From the NCBI GenBank assembly GCA_963790415.1, contig CAWBOK010000003.1, positions 310,001-374,000 on the forward strand: a stretch of DNA of 64,000 nucleotides, in the 5' to 3' direction. Positions 39,259 to 47,602 of this stretch are shown here, piece after piece. Every line of letters begins with the position of its first letter. Positions within the stretch are counted from its first letter, which is position 1. Made by a program: the position numbers and the translations under genes. The DNA comes from JAJZQZ01 sp963790415 (GTDB lineage: Bacteria > Actinomycetota > Thermoleophilia > RBG-16-64-13). The notes below the pieces were generated by a model. It was not told where the DNA came from and did not search any database. It saw nothing but the letters and a program-made list of their open reading frames with translations.

Positions 39259-40698
39259 ATGAAAGACTTCGCCCTCTCAGTACTCTCGCTCCTCGATCAA
39301 CCCGGTGTCGACTACGGCGACGTCCGCGTCGTGCTGCGGCGCACAGAGGACTTCCAGGTGAAGAACGGAACGCTGGAGGCCTGGTCCGACGAGGAGGAAC
39401 TCGGCTTCGGGGTGCGTGTGCTCGTCAACGGGTTCTGGGGTTTCGCGGCCGCGAACGAGTTGACCGCTGAACAAGCCACGCGCACCGCGACGCAGGCCGT
39501 CGCCGTGGCCCGGGCGTCGGCGGTGGTGGGTGGGCAGAAGGTCCGCCTCGCACCGCAGCGTCCGTTCGTGACCGAAGTCGTAGGCCCCTGCCTCGAGGAT
39601 CCCTTCTCGCTCAGCTCCGAAGCCAAGATCGAGCACCTGATCGCCGCGACCGAGGCCCTGCACTATCCCGGGGTCTCCTTCGCGATGGGATCCCTGGGCG
39701 CCATGCGCGAGGAGAAGGTGTTCGCGTCCACCGAGGGAGCCGTGATCAGCCAGTCGCGCACCGAGGCCGGCGGGGGCATCGCCGCGGTGGCGGTGGTCGC
39801 CGGCGACGTGCAGACCCGTTCGTATCCTTCGGCCGGCTTGGGCAGCTGGACCCAGGGCGGTTTCGAGACCGTGCGCGCCCTCGACCTGGCCGGCCATGCA
39901 CCCCGTCTCGGCGAGGAAGCGGTGGCCCTGCTCTCGGCGCCGGTTTGTCCTGCGTGTGAAACAACGCTCATTCTTGACGCCGATCAGATGGCGATACAAG
40001 TGCATGAATCGGTGGGACACCCCACGGAGCTCGACCGCATCCTCGGCAGCGAAGCCAGCTACGCGGGCACCAGCTTCCTGACACCGGCCGACCGGGACCA
40101 TCTCCGTTACGGTTCCGACCTGGTGACCATGGTGGCCGACGCCACCTGCGCCGGAGGGCTCGGCACCGCTCCCTTCGACGACGAGGGCGTGCCGGCAAAG
40201 CGCGTCCCGCTGGTGGAGCGCGGCAGGCTGACAGGCTTCCTCACGTCCCGGGAGACCAGCCCCCTTCTGGAGCAGGAGTCCGGCGGTGCCATGCGCGCGT
40301 CCGGGTGGAACCGCATCCCCCTCATCCGCATGACGAACATCAACCTGGAGCCGAGGGAAGGCACGCTCGCCGACCTCATCGCCGACACCGCCGACGGCAT
40401 CCTGATGAGCACCAACAGGAGCTGGAGCATCGACGACCGGCGACTGAACTTCCACTTCGCGACCGAGATCGGGTGGGAGATCAAGAATGGGGTGTTGGGC
40501 CGGATGCTGCGCGAATGCTCCTATACGGGTGTGACCCCGGCGTTCTGGGGCGGCTGCGACGCGGTCTGCGGCGACTCAGAGTGGCGACTGCTGGGCACCA
40601 CGAACTGCGGCAAGGGGGAACCCGGGCAGACCATCCACGTCAGTCATGGTGTAGCTCCGGCCCGTTTCCGCGGCGTCTCGGTGGGACAAAGCCGATGA
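39259..40698 (+). CDS. tldD: TldD metallopeptidase subunit (peptidase family U62)
   Basis: 479 intact residues. The zinc motif HESVGHPTELDRILG (HExxxH type) lies near residue 250 (preceded by MAIQVHE), together with SYAGTSFLTP and NINLEPREGTLADLI. The C-terminal part (YTGVTPAFWGGCDAVCGDSE) is typical. TldD pairs with TldE to form a heterodimeric cytoplasmic protease that trims unfolded peptides and, in some bacteria, matures peptide natural products. Its stop overlaps the tldE start. Confidence 0.93.
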   Translation: MKDFALSVLSLLDQPGVDYGDVRVVLRRTEDFQVKNGTLEAWSDEEELGFGVRVLVNGFWGFAAANELTAEQATRTATQAVAVARASAVVGGQKVRLAPQRPFVTEVVGPCLEDPFSLSSEAKIEHLIAATEALHYPGVSFAMGSLGAMREEKVFASTEGAVISQSRTEAGGGIAAVAVVAGDVQTRSYPSAGLGSWTQGGFETVRALDLAGHAPRLGEEAVALLSAPVCPACETTLILDADQMAIQVHESVGHPTELDRILGSEASYAGTSFLTPADRDHLRYGSDLVTMVADATCAGGLGTAPFDDEGVPAKRVPLVERGRLTGFLTSRETSPLLEQESGGAMRASGWNRIPLIRMTNINLEPREGTLADLIADTADGILMSTNRSWSIDDRRLNFHFATEIGWEIKNGVLGRMLRECSYTGVTPAFWGGCDAVCGDSEWRLLGTTNCGKGEPGQTIHVSHGVAPARFRGVSVGQSR

Positions 40699-42212
40699 GC
40701 GGGCCACAGGCCCGGGACCGCGGTGCCCTGCCGATGAGCGGCCACACGCTGGTGCTCGGTCGCGAGCGGGCGCTGGAGCTGGCCGCCGAAGCCATCCGTT
40801 CCGCCTTGGCGGCGGGAGCTGACGAAGCCGAAGTCGTCCTCATGACCGAAGACTCGGGGCTGACCCGCTATGCCGCGAACCAGATCCATCAACACGTCGC
40901 CGAGCGGAACATCGAGGTGCGCGTGCGCGCCGCGGTGGGTTCGCGCGTCGCCGTGGCCGCCGGCAATCAGCCGACCCCCGACGCCGTGCGGAAGCTCGGC
41001 GAACGTGCCGCCGCGATGGCGACCCGCTCGCCCGAAGACCCATACTTCTTCGGGTTGCCCGTGCTGTCGGCCACCCCATATGTGGACCAGGACACGTTCT
41101 GCGCCTCCACCGCCGAGCTCGAGCCGGCCGACCGAGCAGCCACCGTGCTGGGTATCGTAGAACTGCTTCGCGGCGCCGGCGCCCAGGGGTTCGGCGCGGT
41201 CACGAGCGCGGTGAGCGAGCTGACGGTGGTCAACAGCCACGGACTGCGTGCCTACCAGGCCTTCACCGATGCCTGGGTCTCAGTGGTCGCCCAGCGCGAG
41301 CGCATCACACCGCGGGGAGCGGCCGCCCTACACGCTCTCACCACCGCCGATCGTCTGGGTGGAGCCCCCGAGCTACTACCACCCGCGGTCCATCCGGCGA
41401 GCGGCTTCGCCACCAGTTGCCACCGTAACTGGGCCGAGGTTGACGCCGAAGCCGCCACGCTGCGCGCCTTGGCAAAGGCATCCTTGGAGGCGCCGAGGCA
41501 CGTTCCTCCGGGCAGGTACACCGTGGTGCTCGAGGAGGAGGCGGTCGCCGAGATGCTGGGGTTCCTGGCCTACGGCGCCCTCAACGGCCTGGAGTTCTTG
41601 GAGGGCAAGAGCCCGTTCGCGGGACGCCTCGGCGAGCGCCCCTACCCCGCCTGGATCACCCTGCGTGACGACCCCACCGACGCCCGCGGCGCCAACGTGT
41701 CGATAGATTTCGAGGGCGCCCACAAGGCGCCCCTCACCCTGATCCGCGAAGGCGTTATCGAACAGGTGGCCTGGGACAGCGCCACGGCCCGCCGGGCCGG
41801 CGTCCGGAACACCGGCCACGCGCTCCCCGCCCCCAACCCCCACGGCCCGATGCCGCTCAATCTGGTGCTGTCGCCGGGCACGCACGCCAGGAGTGAGTTG
41901 GTCGCCCAGGTGCAGCGGGGCCTGTTGATCACCCGCTTCCACTACGTCAACGAGGTCGATCCGGCCAAGACCCTGCTCACGGGCATGACCCGGGACGGCA
42001 CCTTCCTCATCGAGGACGGGCACGTGACCTCCCCGGTGCAGGACCTGCGCTGGGTGGAATCCATCGAGGGGGTCCTGACGCGCACCCGGGCGATCGGCAA
42101 CGCCGTGCGGCTCATCTCCGAGGGCCCGGGCTACGGTATCCGTTTCCTCACCGGCAGCCTGGTACCCGCGCTGCTGGTCGACGACTTCGAGATCACGGGG
42201 TCGGCGGAGTAG
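40695..42212 (+). CDS. tldE: TldE/PmbA partner subunit
   Basis: 505 residues if the ATG overlapping the tldD stop (ATGA, 40695) is used; a second ATG at 40734 is also possible. Family pieces are LTRYAANQIHQHVAERN, VEVRVRAAVGSR-like VRVRAAVGSRVAVAAGN, RYTVVLEEEAVAEMLGFLAY and FHYVNEVDPAKTLLTGMTRD. The metal motif of TldD is absent, as expected for the non-catalytic partner. Confidence 0.92.
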   Translation: MSGPQARDRGALPMSGHTLVLGRERALELAAEAIRSALAAGADEAEVVLMTEDSGLTRYAANQIHQHVAERNIEVRVRAAVGSRVAVAAGNQPTPDAVRKLGERAAAMATRSPEDPYFFGLPVLSATPYVDQDTFCASTAELEPADRAATVLGIVELLRGAGAQGFGAVTSAVSELTVVNSHGLRAYQAFTDAWVSVVAQRERITPRGAAALHALTTADRLGGAPELLPPAVHPASGFATSCHRNWAEVDAEAATLRALAKASLEAPRHVPPGRYTVVLEEEAVAEMLGFLAYGALNGLEFLEGKSPFAGRLGERPYPAWITLRDDPTDARGANVSIDFEGAHKAPLTLIREGVIEQVAWDSATARRAGVRNTGHALPAPNPHGPMPLNLVLSPGTHARSELVAQVQRGLLITRFHYVNEVDPAKTLLTGMTRDGTFLIEDGHVTSPVQDLRWVESIEGVLTRTRAIGNAVRLISEGPGYGIRFLTGSLVPALLVDDFEITGSAE

Positions 42213-42252
42213 CGGGAAGGGCGTTCGCCTCGGATCGGCAATTCCGGGCGTG

Positions 42253-42495
42253 CTAGCGACCCGCTCCTTGCTGCGCGTCGACGTACGCGTCGATCAGGCG
42301 CCTGATCATGCGCTGGTATCCTATGTTGTACTCGGCGGCCTCGGACTTGAAGAAGTCCACGCTCCTCTTGTTGAGCACGATGGTGATCTTGACCGACTCC
42401 TCCCGAAAGGCCAGTTCCTCCGGAGACGGCAGGAAGTCGGGGACGATCCGGAGATCGCCAAGCGGCTCATCCGTGTATGTGATTTTCCTGCTCAT
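42253..42495 (-). CDS. BrnA/CopG-like antitoxin
   Basis: 80 residues from the ATG at 42495 (MSRKITYTDEPLGDLRIVPD), with AGGGGAAG upstream. The core VKITIVLNKRSVDFFKSEAA is followed by YNIGYQRMIRRLIDAYVDA, a ribbon-helix-helix pattern found in BrnA-type antitoxins. Its start lies inside the 3' end of a toxin remnant, the overlap expected for a brnTA operon. The toxin is now only a fragment, so this looks like an orphan antitoxin. Confidence 0.75.
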   Translation of the reverse strand: MSRKITYTDEPLGDLRIVPDFLPSPEELAFREESVKITIVLNKRSVDFFKSEAAEYNIGYQRMIRRLIDAYVDAQQGAGR

Positions 42496-42559
42496 AGAGT
42501 GGCTTCCCCTTGCGCCAGTAGCCCGCACCGATTATGCGAATAGTGCCCTCCGGGTCAGG
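42467..42559 (-). pseudogene. C-terminal remnant of a BrnT-like toxin
   Basis: On the minus strand an open frame reads PDPEGTIRIIGAGYWRKG and ends in QENHIHG before the stop at 42467. The RIIGAGYWRKG segment looks like the C-terminus of BrnT-family toxins. It overlaps the antitoxin start by 29 nt, as in intact pairs. Upstream the frame runs into the end of the DUF4143 fragment, so the N-terminal two thirds of the toxin are missing. Confidence 0.5.
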
Positions 42560-43139
42560 GGCCCAGCAATGCGGCCGGGACCACGGCGATTCCGTCCTTT
42601 CGGCGGTATGCTTGCGGACCGGTGTGGATCACGACAGCGTCGATCAGGTCGTCGCCGATGCGCTCCGGCAACCACAACAAGTGCTTAACGTCATGCTGCT
42701 CCGCGGTACCACTCAGCTTCACTTCGATGGCAACCACGCGTTGGTCGGCGCGCTCGACGATCAGGTCGACCTCCTGCCGACCACCATGGAGTCGAAGGTG
42801 CCTGACACGGGCGTCGGCGGGCTGCGCGTACACGCGGAGGCAGAGCGTTACCAACGACTCGAAGAGATGCCCCAGCAGCGTGCCGTCACGCGGGATGCTC
42901 AGTCCCGACTCAACTCCGCTGAGCAGGGCGTCGGCATCGAGCCCGAGGATTCGTGCGGCCAGCGCCGGGTCAGCCAAATGATGCTTCGGCGGCTGGGCGA
43001 GCCGGCTCAGCCGATTGCGCGACGGCAGCCAAGCAGGTATGGGGTCGGCGATCCACAGCCGCTCCAGGATCTCGCGATACGGTTGTGTCGTCGTCTTCGA
43101 CGGCTTGTCGCCCTGGCCCCCGGTAGCGGCATCGCCCAT
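42555..43139 (-). pseudogene. DUF4143 C-terminal fragment of an AAA+ ATPase
   Basis: 194 residues. The visible part is only the C-terminal DUF4143 region (YREILERLWIADPIPAWLPS, PKHHLADPALAARILGLDAD, HLFESLVTLCLRVYAQPA, RQEVDLIVERADQRVVAIEV K). Full-length proteins of this type carry ~200 residues of P-loop ATPase before it, and none is present in any frame upstream. I take it as a 5'-truncated gene, though an ATG at 43139 keeps it open. It abuts the toxin remnant. Confidence 0.65.
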
Positions 43140-43333
43140 CGTGCCTCGATTGCGCCGTGCCTTGCCGTCTAGGAAAGGGACACCGTCCCAGTTTGACCAT
43201 CATGACGCTACTGTTGCGCCACCGCGTACGACACCATTCCGCCCTATCATACGATACCCTTCCGCCACCGCGCCCTTCCTCCTGGGTTCTCGGCGAGCGA
43301 GGCGCGGCCTTCGCTGACGGCATAGGTGCGCTC

Positions 43334-45580
43334 TCACGCCAGCGCCCGGTGCAGCACCTCCACCGGATGTACCACGGGCCGCCCGGTGCCGTGCTCGATC
43401 TGCGAACGGCAGGATACGCCGCAGGCCACCACCTGGCCCTCGTGTTCGCCGAGCCGGTCGAAGAGTTGGGCCCCGATGGCCGCAGACAACGCCGAATACT
43501 CGGCCTTGTAGCCGAACGATCCCACCAGTCCGCAACAGAGCGCTTCCACCTCCTGGACCGTGGCGCCGGGCACCAGCCGCAATAGCTCGGCCGGGGTCGA
43601 TCCCAAGCCCAACGACTTCTGATGACAGTGGCCGTGCACGATGAAGCGCTCGTCGAGAGCGCCGAAGCGAAGCCGCAGGCGGCCTTCGCGGGCGCGAAGC
43701 AGGAGATACTCGGTGACGTCGAACGAATGTTGTTTGAGGGCGTCGACGCGGGGGTCGGCGGCAAAGACAGTGGTCTCGAGCAGGCGCTGGTAGTCGTCGC
43801 GCAGGGCCGAGAGGCAAGACGGTTCGATACAGACGATGTCGTAGCCCTCGTCGATCAGGCCCCCAAGCTCACGCAGGTTGGCGGCTGCCCAGGCCCGTGG
43901 ATGCGCAAGATCGCCTTGACTCATCGCAGGACGCCCGCAGCAGCTGTTGTGGGCCAAGACCACCTCCACGCCCGCGCGCTCGAGCAGCTCGACGGCGGCC
44001 CTGCCGACCTTCGGCAGATTGTGGTTGACGAAGCAGTCGACGAACAGGGCGATGCGGTCGTGCACCGGCGTAGGTGCGGCGGCGCTGGCCGCGCGGGCGC
44101 GCGGGCTCCCATCCGCCGCGACACCCGGCTCGGTGGCACTCGCGACCGCCGGTGCGCCCCCAGACGCCGGCTTTGCCCGCACCGGACCCCGGCGCCGGAA
44201 CCAGGCCTCCAGGCTCTCGCGCTCGTAACGGGGCAGGTCGCGTGTGGGGTCGACGCCGATCGCCCCCAGCGGCAGCCTACCCACGGACGTCCCCAGTACC
44301 GCGTTGGTCACGGGAGCCACCGCGCCGAAGACCGACCCCATGAGGTGGGTGCGAGAAAACACCCGGTCACGCATCGTCGTGCCGAACTCCCGGTGATTGC
44401 GCTCCTTGATCACCGTGTTCAGCCAGGGGATGTCGATCTTGACCGGGCAGACCTCCGTGCACCGCGAACAGGTCGTGCACAGACTGTTGATCTGTTTGGC
44501 GTCGGCGTGACCTTTGGTGATGTACGTCCAGGCGCAGCCGATGCCGCCGGGATAGGGATCGACCCCGTAGACGTGGCCGCCCACCAGCGTATACGGAGCG
44601 CAGGCATTGAGGCAGGCGCCGCAGCGGATGCAGTGGAGGGCCTCGCGTAGCTCGGGGTCATTCGCCGCGGCGGCGCGACCGTTGTCGAGCACTACCAGGT
44701 GGAACTCACGCTCGCGGGCTCCACCGGCTCGGCCGAAATCGACCACGTCGGTGCTGGGCATGCCCGTGATCAGCGACACATAGCTGGTCAGCAGCTGTCC
44801 GGTGCCGCTCCGCGGTAGCAGCTCCAGGAACACCGCCAGATCGCCTAGCCGGCGGATGATCTTCTCACACCCCACCAGCGCCACGTGGATGGGCGGCAGC
44901 TGACTGGTCAGACGGATGTTGCCCTCGTTCTCGCAGAGGAGCAGCGACCCGGTCTCGGCCACGACGAAGTTCGCGCCGGTGACGCCCATGTCGGCGGTGA
45001 GGAAGCGCTCGCGCAGATCCTCGCGCACCAGCCGGGTGAGCCCCTCGGCGTCCTGGGGTGGGTCGGCCACGCCCATGGTCTCGGCGATCAGCTCGATCAC
45101 CTGCTCCTTGGTGCGGTGGATGGCCGGCACAACCAAATGGCTGGGGCGTTCCCCCGCCAGCTGGATGATACGTTCGCCCAGGTCGGTCTCGACTACCTCG
45201 ATGTCGAGTTCCTCCAGAGCCTGGTTGAGGTGGATCTCCTCCGAGGTCATCGACTTCGCCTTGACCACGCGGCGGACGCCCCGCTCCTGTGCCAGGCTCG
45301 AGATGTAGGCGCGGGCGTCGGCGGCAGTGGCCGCCCGGTAGACGGTGCCCCCGTAGCCCGTGACCTTCTCCTCGAGAAGATCGAGGAGCTCGTCGCCGTC
45401 GGCCAGGGATTCCTCCTTGATGGCGCGCGCCTGCGAGCGCACGTCGGCGAAATCGAATCCGGCGAAGGCCGAAGACCGTCGGGCGTAGAGCACATCCATG
45501 GCATTTCGCAGGGCCCGTTGCAGGGTGGGATCAGCCAAGGCGCGCTCGATCTCCCCGCGCAGGTCGCGCGTCGCCGCCAC
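43334..45580 (-). CDS. LutB-LutA fusion: LUD-domain iron-sulfur protein fused to CCG-domain protein
   Basis: 748 residues. The GTG at 45580 shares its G with the lutC stop. Residues ~60-300 are the LUD domain (VVKAKSMTSEEIHLNQALEE, MGVTGANFVVAETGSLLLCE NEGN). Two 4Fe-4S motifs follow (CIRCGACLNACAPY and CTTCSRCTEVCPVK). After an Ala/Pro linker (~470-500) come two CCG domains (HNSCCGRP..., EALCCGLVGSFGYKAEYS). LutA, LutB and LutC form an L-lactate dehydrogenase complex in Bacillus. Here B and A functions are one polypeptide, with LutC encoded just upstream. Confidence 0.88.
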   Translation of the reverse strand: MAATRDLRGEIERALADPTLQRALRNAMDVLYARRSSAFAGFDFADVRSQARAIKEESLADGDELLDLLEEKVTGYGGTVYRAATAADARAYISSLAQERGVRRVVKAKSMTSEEIHLNQALEELDIEVVETDLGERIIQLAGERPSHLVVPAIHRTKEQVIELIAETMGVADPPQDAEGLTRLVREDLRERFLTADMGVTGANFVVAETGSLLLCENEGNIRLTSQLPPIHVALVGCEKIIRRLGDLAVFLELLPRSGTGQLLTSYVSLITGMPSTDVVDFGRAGGAREREFHLVVLDNGRAAAANDPELREALHCIRCGACLNACAPYTLVGGHVYGVDPYPGGIGCAWTYITKGHADAKQINSLCTTCSRCTEVCPVKIDIPWLNTVIKERNHREFGTTMRDRVFSRTHLMGSVFGAVAPVTNAVLGTSVGRLPLGAIGVDPTRDLPRYERESLEAWFRRRGPVRAKPASGGAPAVASATEPGVAADGSPRARAASAAAPTPVHDRIALFVDCFVNHNLPKVGRAAVELLERAGVEVVLAHNSCCGRPAMSQGDLAHPRAWAAANLRELGGLIDEGYDIVCIEPSCLSALRDDYQRLLETTVFAADPRVDALKQHSFDVTEYLLLRAREGRLRLRFGALDERFIVHGHCHQKSLGLGSTPAELLRLVPGATVQEVEALCCGLVGSFGYKAEYSALSAAIGAQLFDRLGEHEGQVVACGVSCRSQIEHGTGRPVVHPVEVLHRALA

Positions 45581-46233
45581 TAGGCCACCTCCCCGGTGAT
45601 CAGCACGACGTCGAGCCGGATGGGGCCATGCACCCCGAGCACCGACATCATCTCGATGTCGGCGGTGCGCGACGGCCCGGTGACGAACACCATCTCACCG
45701 CCCAGCTCGGAGAAGCGCGCAGAGATCAAGGCCAAGGCCTCGGCCAATGTCGCCCGGATATCCTGTTCGCGCACCAGCACCACATGTCGAGGCGGCAAAG
45801 CGGACAGCAGGCCGCCGTTCCCGCCACTCGGTCCCACCGCGACCGATCCCGAGGCCGCCACCGCCACCAAAGAGCCGGTGATCGCCGCCCCGGCCTGCCG
45901 GAACGCTTCCTCCAGCGACGGCCCCCCGCGCGAGCGCGCCAATGCCTCTCGCGTGCCCACCAGGGCACGCACGCCGTGGACTTCGAGATCCGGCACCAGA
46001 TCGGCCTGATCGGCCGCGACGAGCACCAACGGCTCCCCGATAAGGAGACGTCCAAGCGTCCGGTCCACGCCCTCGAGCGTCGTCGTGGTCACGTCGGCCG
46101 CCGCCGCGCGTGCGGACATCACGAATCGCTCGGTGAGAGGGTCGATAGCGGTGCCCCCTTGCGGCCTTTGGACACACGTACGGCGTCCATTCAAGCACAC
46201 TACCCGGCGCCGGGCCATGCGCGTTTCACGCAC
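45580..46233 (-). CDS. lutC: LutC-like LUD-domain protein
   Basis: Up to 217 residues. The N-terminal ~30 residues look untranslated, and the protein more likely begins near IDPLTERFVMSARAAAADV; an exact start codon there is not clear. The LUD domain shows VRALVGTREALARSR, AAITGSLVAVAASGSVAV, RHVVLVREQDIRATLAEAL and VFVTGPSRTADIEMMSVLGV HGP. Expected in the cytoplasm as part of a lactate-oxidising complex with the fused LutB-LutA protein downstream. Confidence 0.85.
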   Translation of the reverse strand: MRETRMARRRVVCLNGRRTCVQRPQGGTAIDPLTERFVMSARAAAADVTTTTLEGVDRTLGRLLIGEPLVLVAADQADLVPDLEVHGVRALVGTREALARSRGGPSLEEAFRQAGAAITGSLVAVAASGSVAVGPSGGNGGLLSALPPRHVVLVREQDIRATLAEALALISARFSELGGEMVFVTGPSRTADIEMMSVLGVHGPIRLDVVLITGEVA

Positions 46234-46236
46234 GGG

Positions 46237-46560
46237 CTACGTGAATCCAACCACCGCCCGTGCCATCATCATGAACAGCGCGCCGGCCACGACCGTCGCG
46301 ATGAGACTGCGTGTGCGCAGGGCAACGAGAGTCGTGGGCACGGCGACTACCAACTCCAGGTTGTGCAGGTTGAGTGCGAGACTGCCGTCGGGCGCCAGCA
46401 CGAGCGGTACCACGAACGCGGCCAGCACCGCCACCGGGAACCCCTCGAAGAAGTGGACCAGAAGGGGAGGCAACCTGCGGCCCGCCAGAGCGAGAAGTGG
46501 AAGCACGCGCGGAACGTAGGTGACCACCCCCATGGCCGCGAACAAGACAAGCAGCCTCAC
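46237..46560 (-). CDS. azlD: AzlD family small membrane subunit
   Basis: 107 residues, GTG start at 46560 overlapping the azlC stop (GTGA). Four hydrophobic helices (LLVLFAAMGVVTYVPRVLPL, VAVLAAFVVPLVLA, LIATVVAGALFMMMARAVV). AzlD is the small partner of AzlC in branched-chain amino acid export. Confidence 0.85.
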   Translation of the reverse strand: MRLLVLFAAMGVVTYVPRVLPLLALAGRRLPPLLVHFFEGFPVAVLAAFVVPLVLAPDGSLALNLHNLELVVAVPTTLVALRTRSLIATVVAGALFMMMARAVVGFT

Positions 46561-47399
46561 TCGGTCTCCTTGTTCCTAGGCACAGCCCGACGCGGACGCG
46601 CCTTGGTCACGAACAGCAGCCCGACCGCGCTGGCCAGCAACGTGGCCGGGATAACCGCGCTCGTGCCCATCCCCAAGAGCCGCAAGATGAGGGCGACCCC
46701 TCCTCCCGTGACCGCCACCGCCACTTCGCGACGCCCGTGCAACTGCAGAGCCAACAATCCCAGAAACATCGCGACCAAGGCGTAGTCGAGGCCGAGCCGA
46801 GCAGGGTCGCCGATAAGCCCGGCCGCCACGACACCGATTGCCGACCCGGCCACCCAGGCAAGTTGCGCCGTGCCCTGCAACCCGGCGACGAACCCGAAGG
46901 GCAGGAGTGCTCCGGCGCGGCCGGCCCCCCGCACTCCCGTTCGCCGGACGACCTGTGAGATCACCACGAAGCTCTCGTCGGTCAACTCCGCTGCCAGCCA
47001 GGCGAGGCGGCTGCGGCCCATGCGCCGCAGCCTGGGCGAGAGCGCAGAGGAGTACAGGACGTGGCGCAGGTTCACCAAGAACGTCGTGGCTATGATGGTG
47101 GCCGCGGTCGCCCCGCTCCCGAGCAGGGAAACGGCGATGAACTGGGCTGAACCCGCGTACACGATCACCGACATGGCCACCACCGCCCATCCCGGCACAC
47201 CCGCCGACACGCCGAGCACTCCGTACGCGATGCCGATGGGCACGTAGCCGAACACGATGGGCAGAGCCTCTCGGGCTCCGCCGAGGGGCGTCAGGCTCAC
47301 GGGCGGCACGTCGCCCGACCCTCCCGAGGAGGATTCTCCTGTCGACAGCCGGCCGGCCTCCCCGATGCCCTCCTCGGCCGCTTCTTTGGATACGATCAC
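46557..47399 (-). CDS. azlC: AzlC family branched-chain amino acid exporter subunit
   Basis: About 280 residues from the GTG at 47399 (VIVSKEAAEEGIGEAG). Family features are ALPIVFGYVPIGIAYGVLG, MSVIVYAGSAQFIAVSLL, FLVNLRHVLYSSALSP and AWLAAELTDESFVVI. It is a multi-helix permease that works with AzlD. The upstream region holds a long perfect palindrome. Confidence 0.88.
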   Translation of the reverse strand: MIVSKEAAEEGIGEAGRLSTGESSSGGSGDVPPVSLTPLGGAREALPIVFGYVPIGIAYGVLGVSAGVPGWAVVAMSVIVYAGSAQFIAVSLLGSGATAATIIATTFLVNLRHVLYSSALSPRLRRMGRSRLAWLAAELTDESFVVISQVVRRTGVRGAGRAGALLPFGFVAGLQGTAQLAWVAGSAIGVVAAGLIGDPARLGLDYALVAMFLGLLALQLHGRREVAVAVTGGGVALILRLLGMGTSAVIPATLLASAVGLLFVTKARPRRAVPRNKETE

Positions 47400-47481
47400 A
47401 TGCCCCCCGTGCCGATATCGGCCGACGTTGCCCTTTCGGGACGAGAATGCCTGCATTGTTGCACGAAAACCGCCCGCATGG

Positions 47482-47513
47482 CCCCCCTGCCGACCGATCG
47501 GTCGGCAGGGGGG
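47482..47513. repeat. Perfect 32-bp palindrome between divergent azlC and pilT
   Basis: Every base from 47482 to 47497 pairs with 47513 to 47498, with centre GATC. It lies between the divergent start codons of azlC (47399) and pilT (47603). Intrinsic terminators would not be expected here, so an operator, a cruciform or a remnant of an inserted element is more likely. Confidence 0.6.
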
Positions 47514-47602
47514 CGCGACGGCGCACACTGCTAGTCGGTCAAGTAGGCGAGACGCTTTGCCGATAGCGCCCTTGCAGCAACCGCCGCGAACGTGGAGGCC
47601 CC

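Noticed and set aside
43140..43333. A missing ATPase half or a small gene between lutB and the DUF4143 fragment
   Set aside because: No P-loop and no convincing start or ribosome site in any frame. I see nothing certain in this 194-bp gap.
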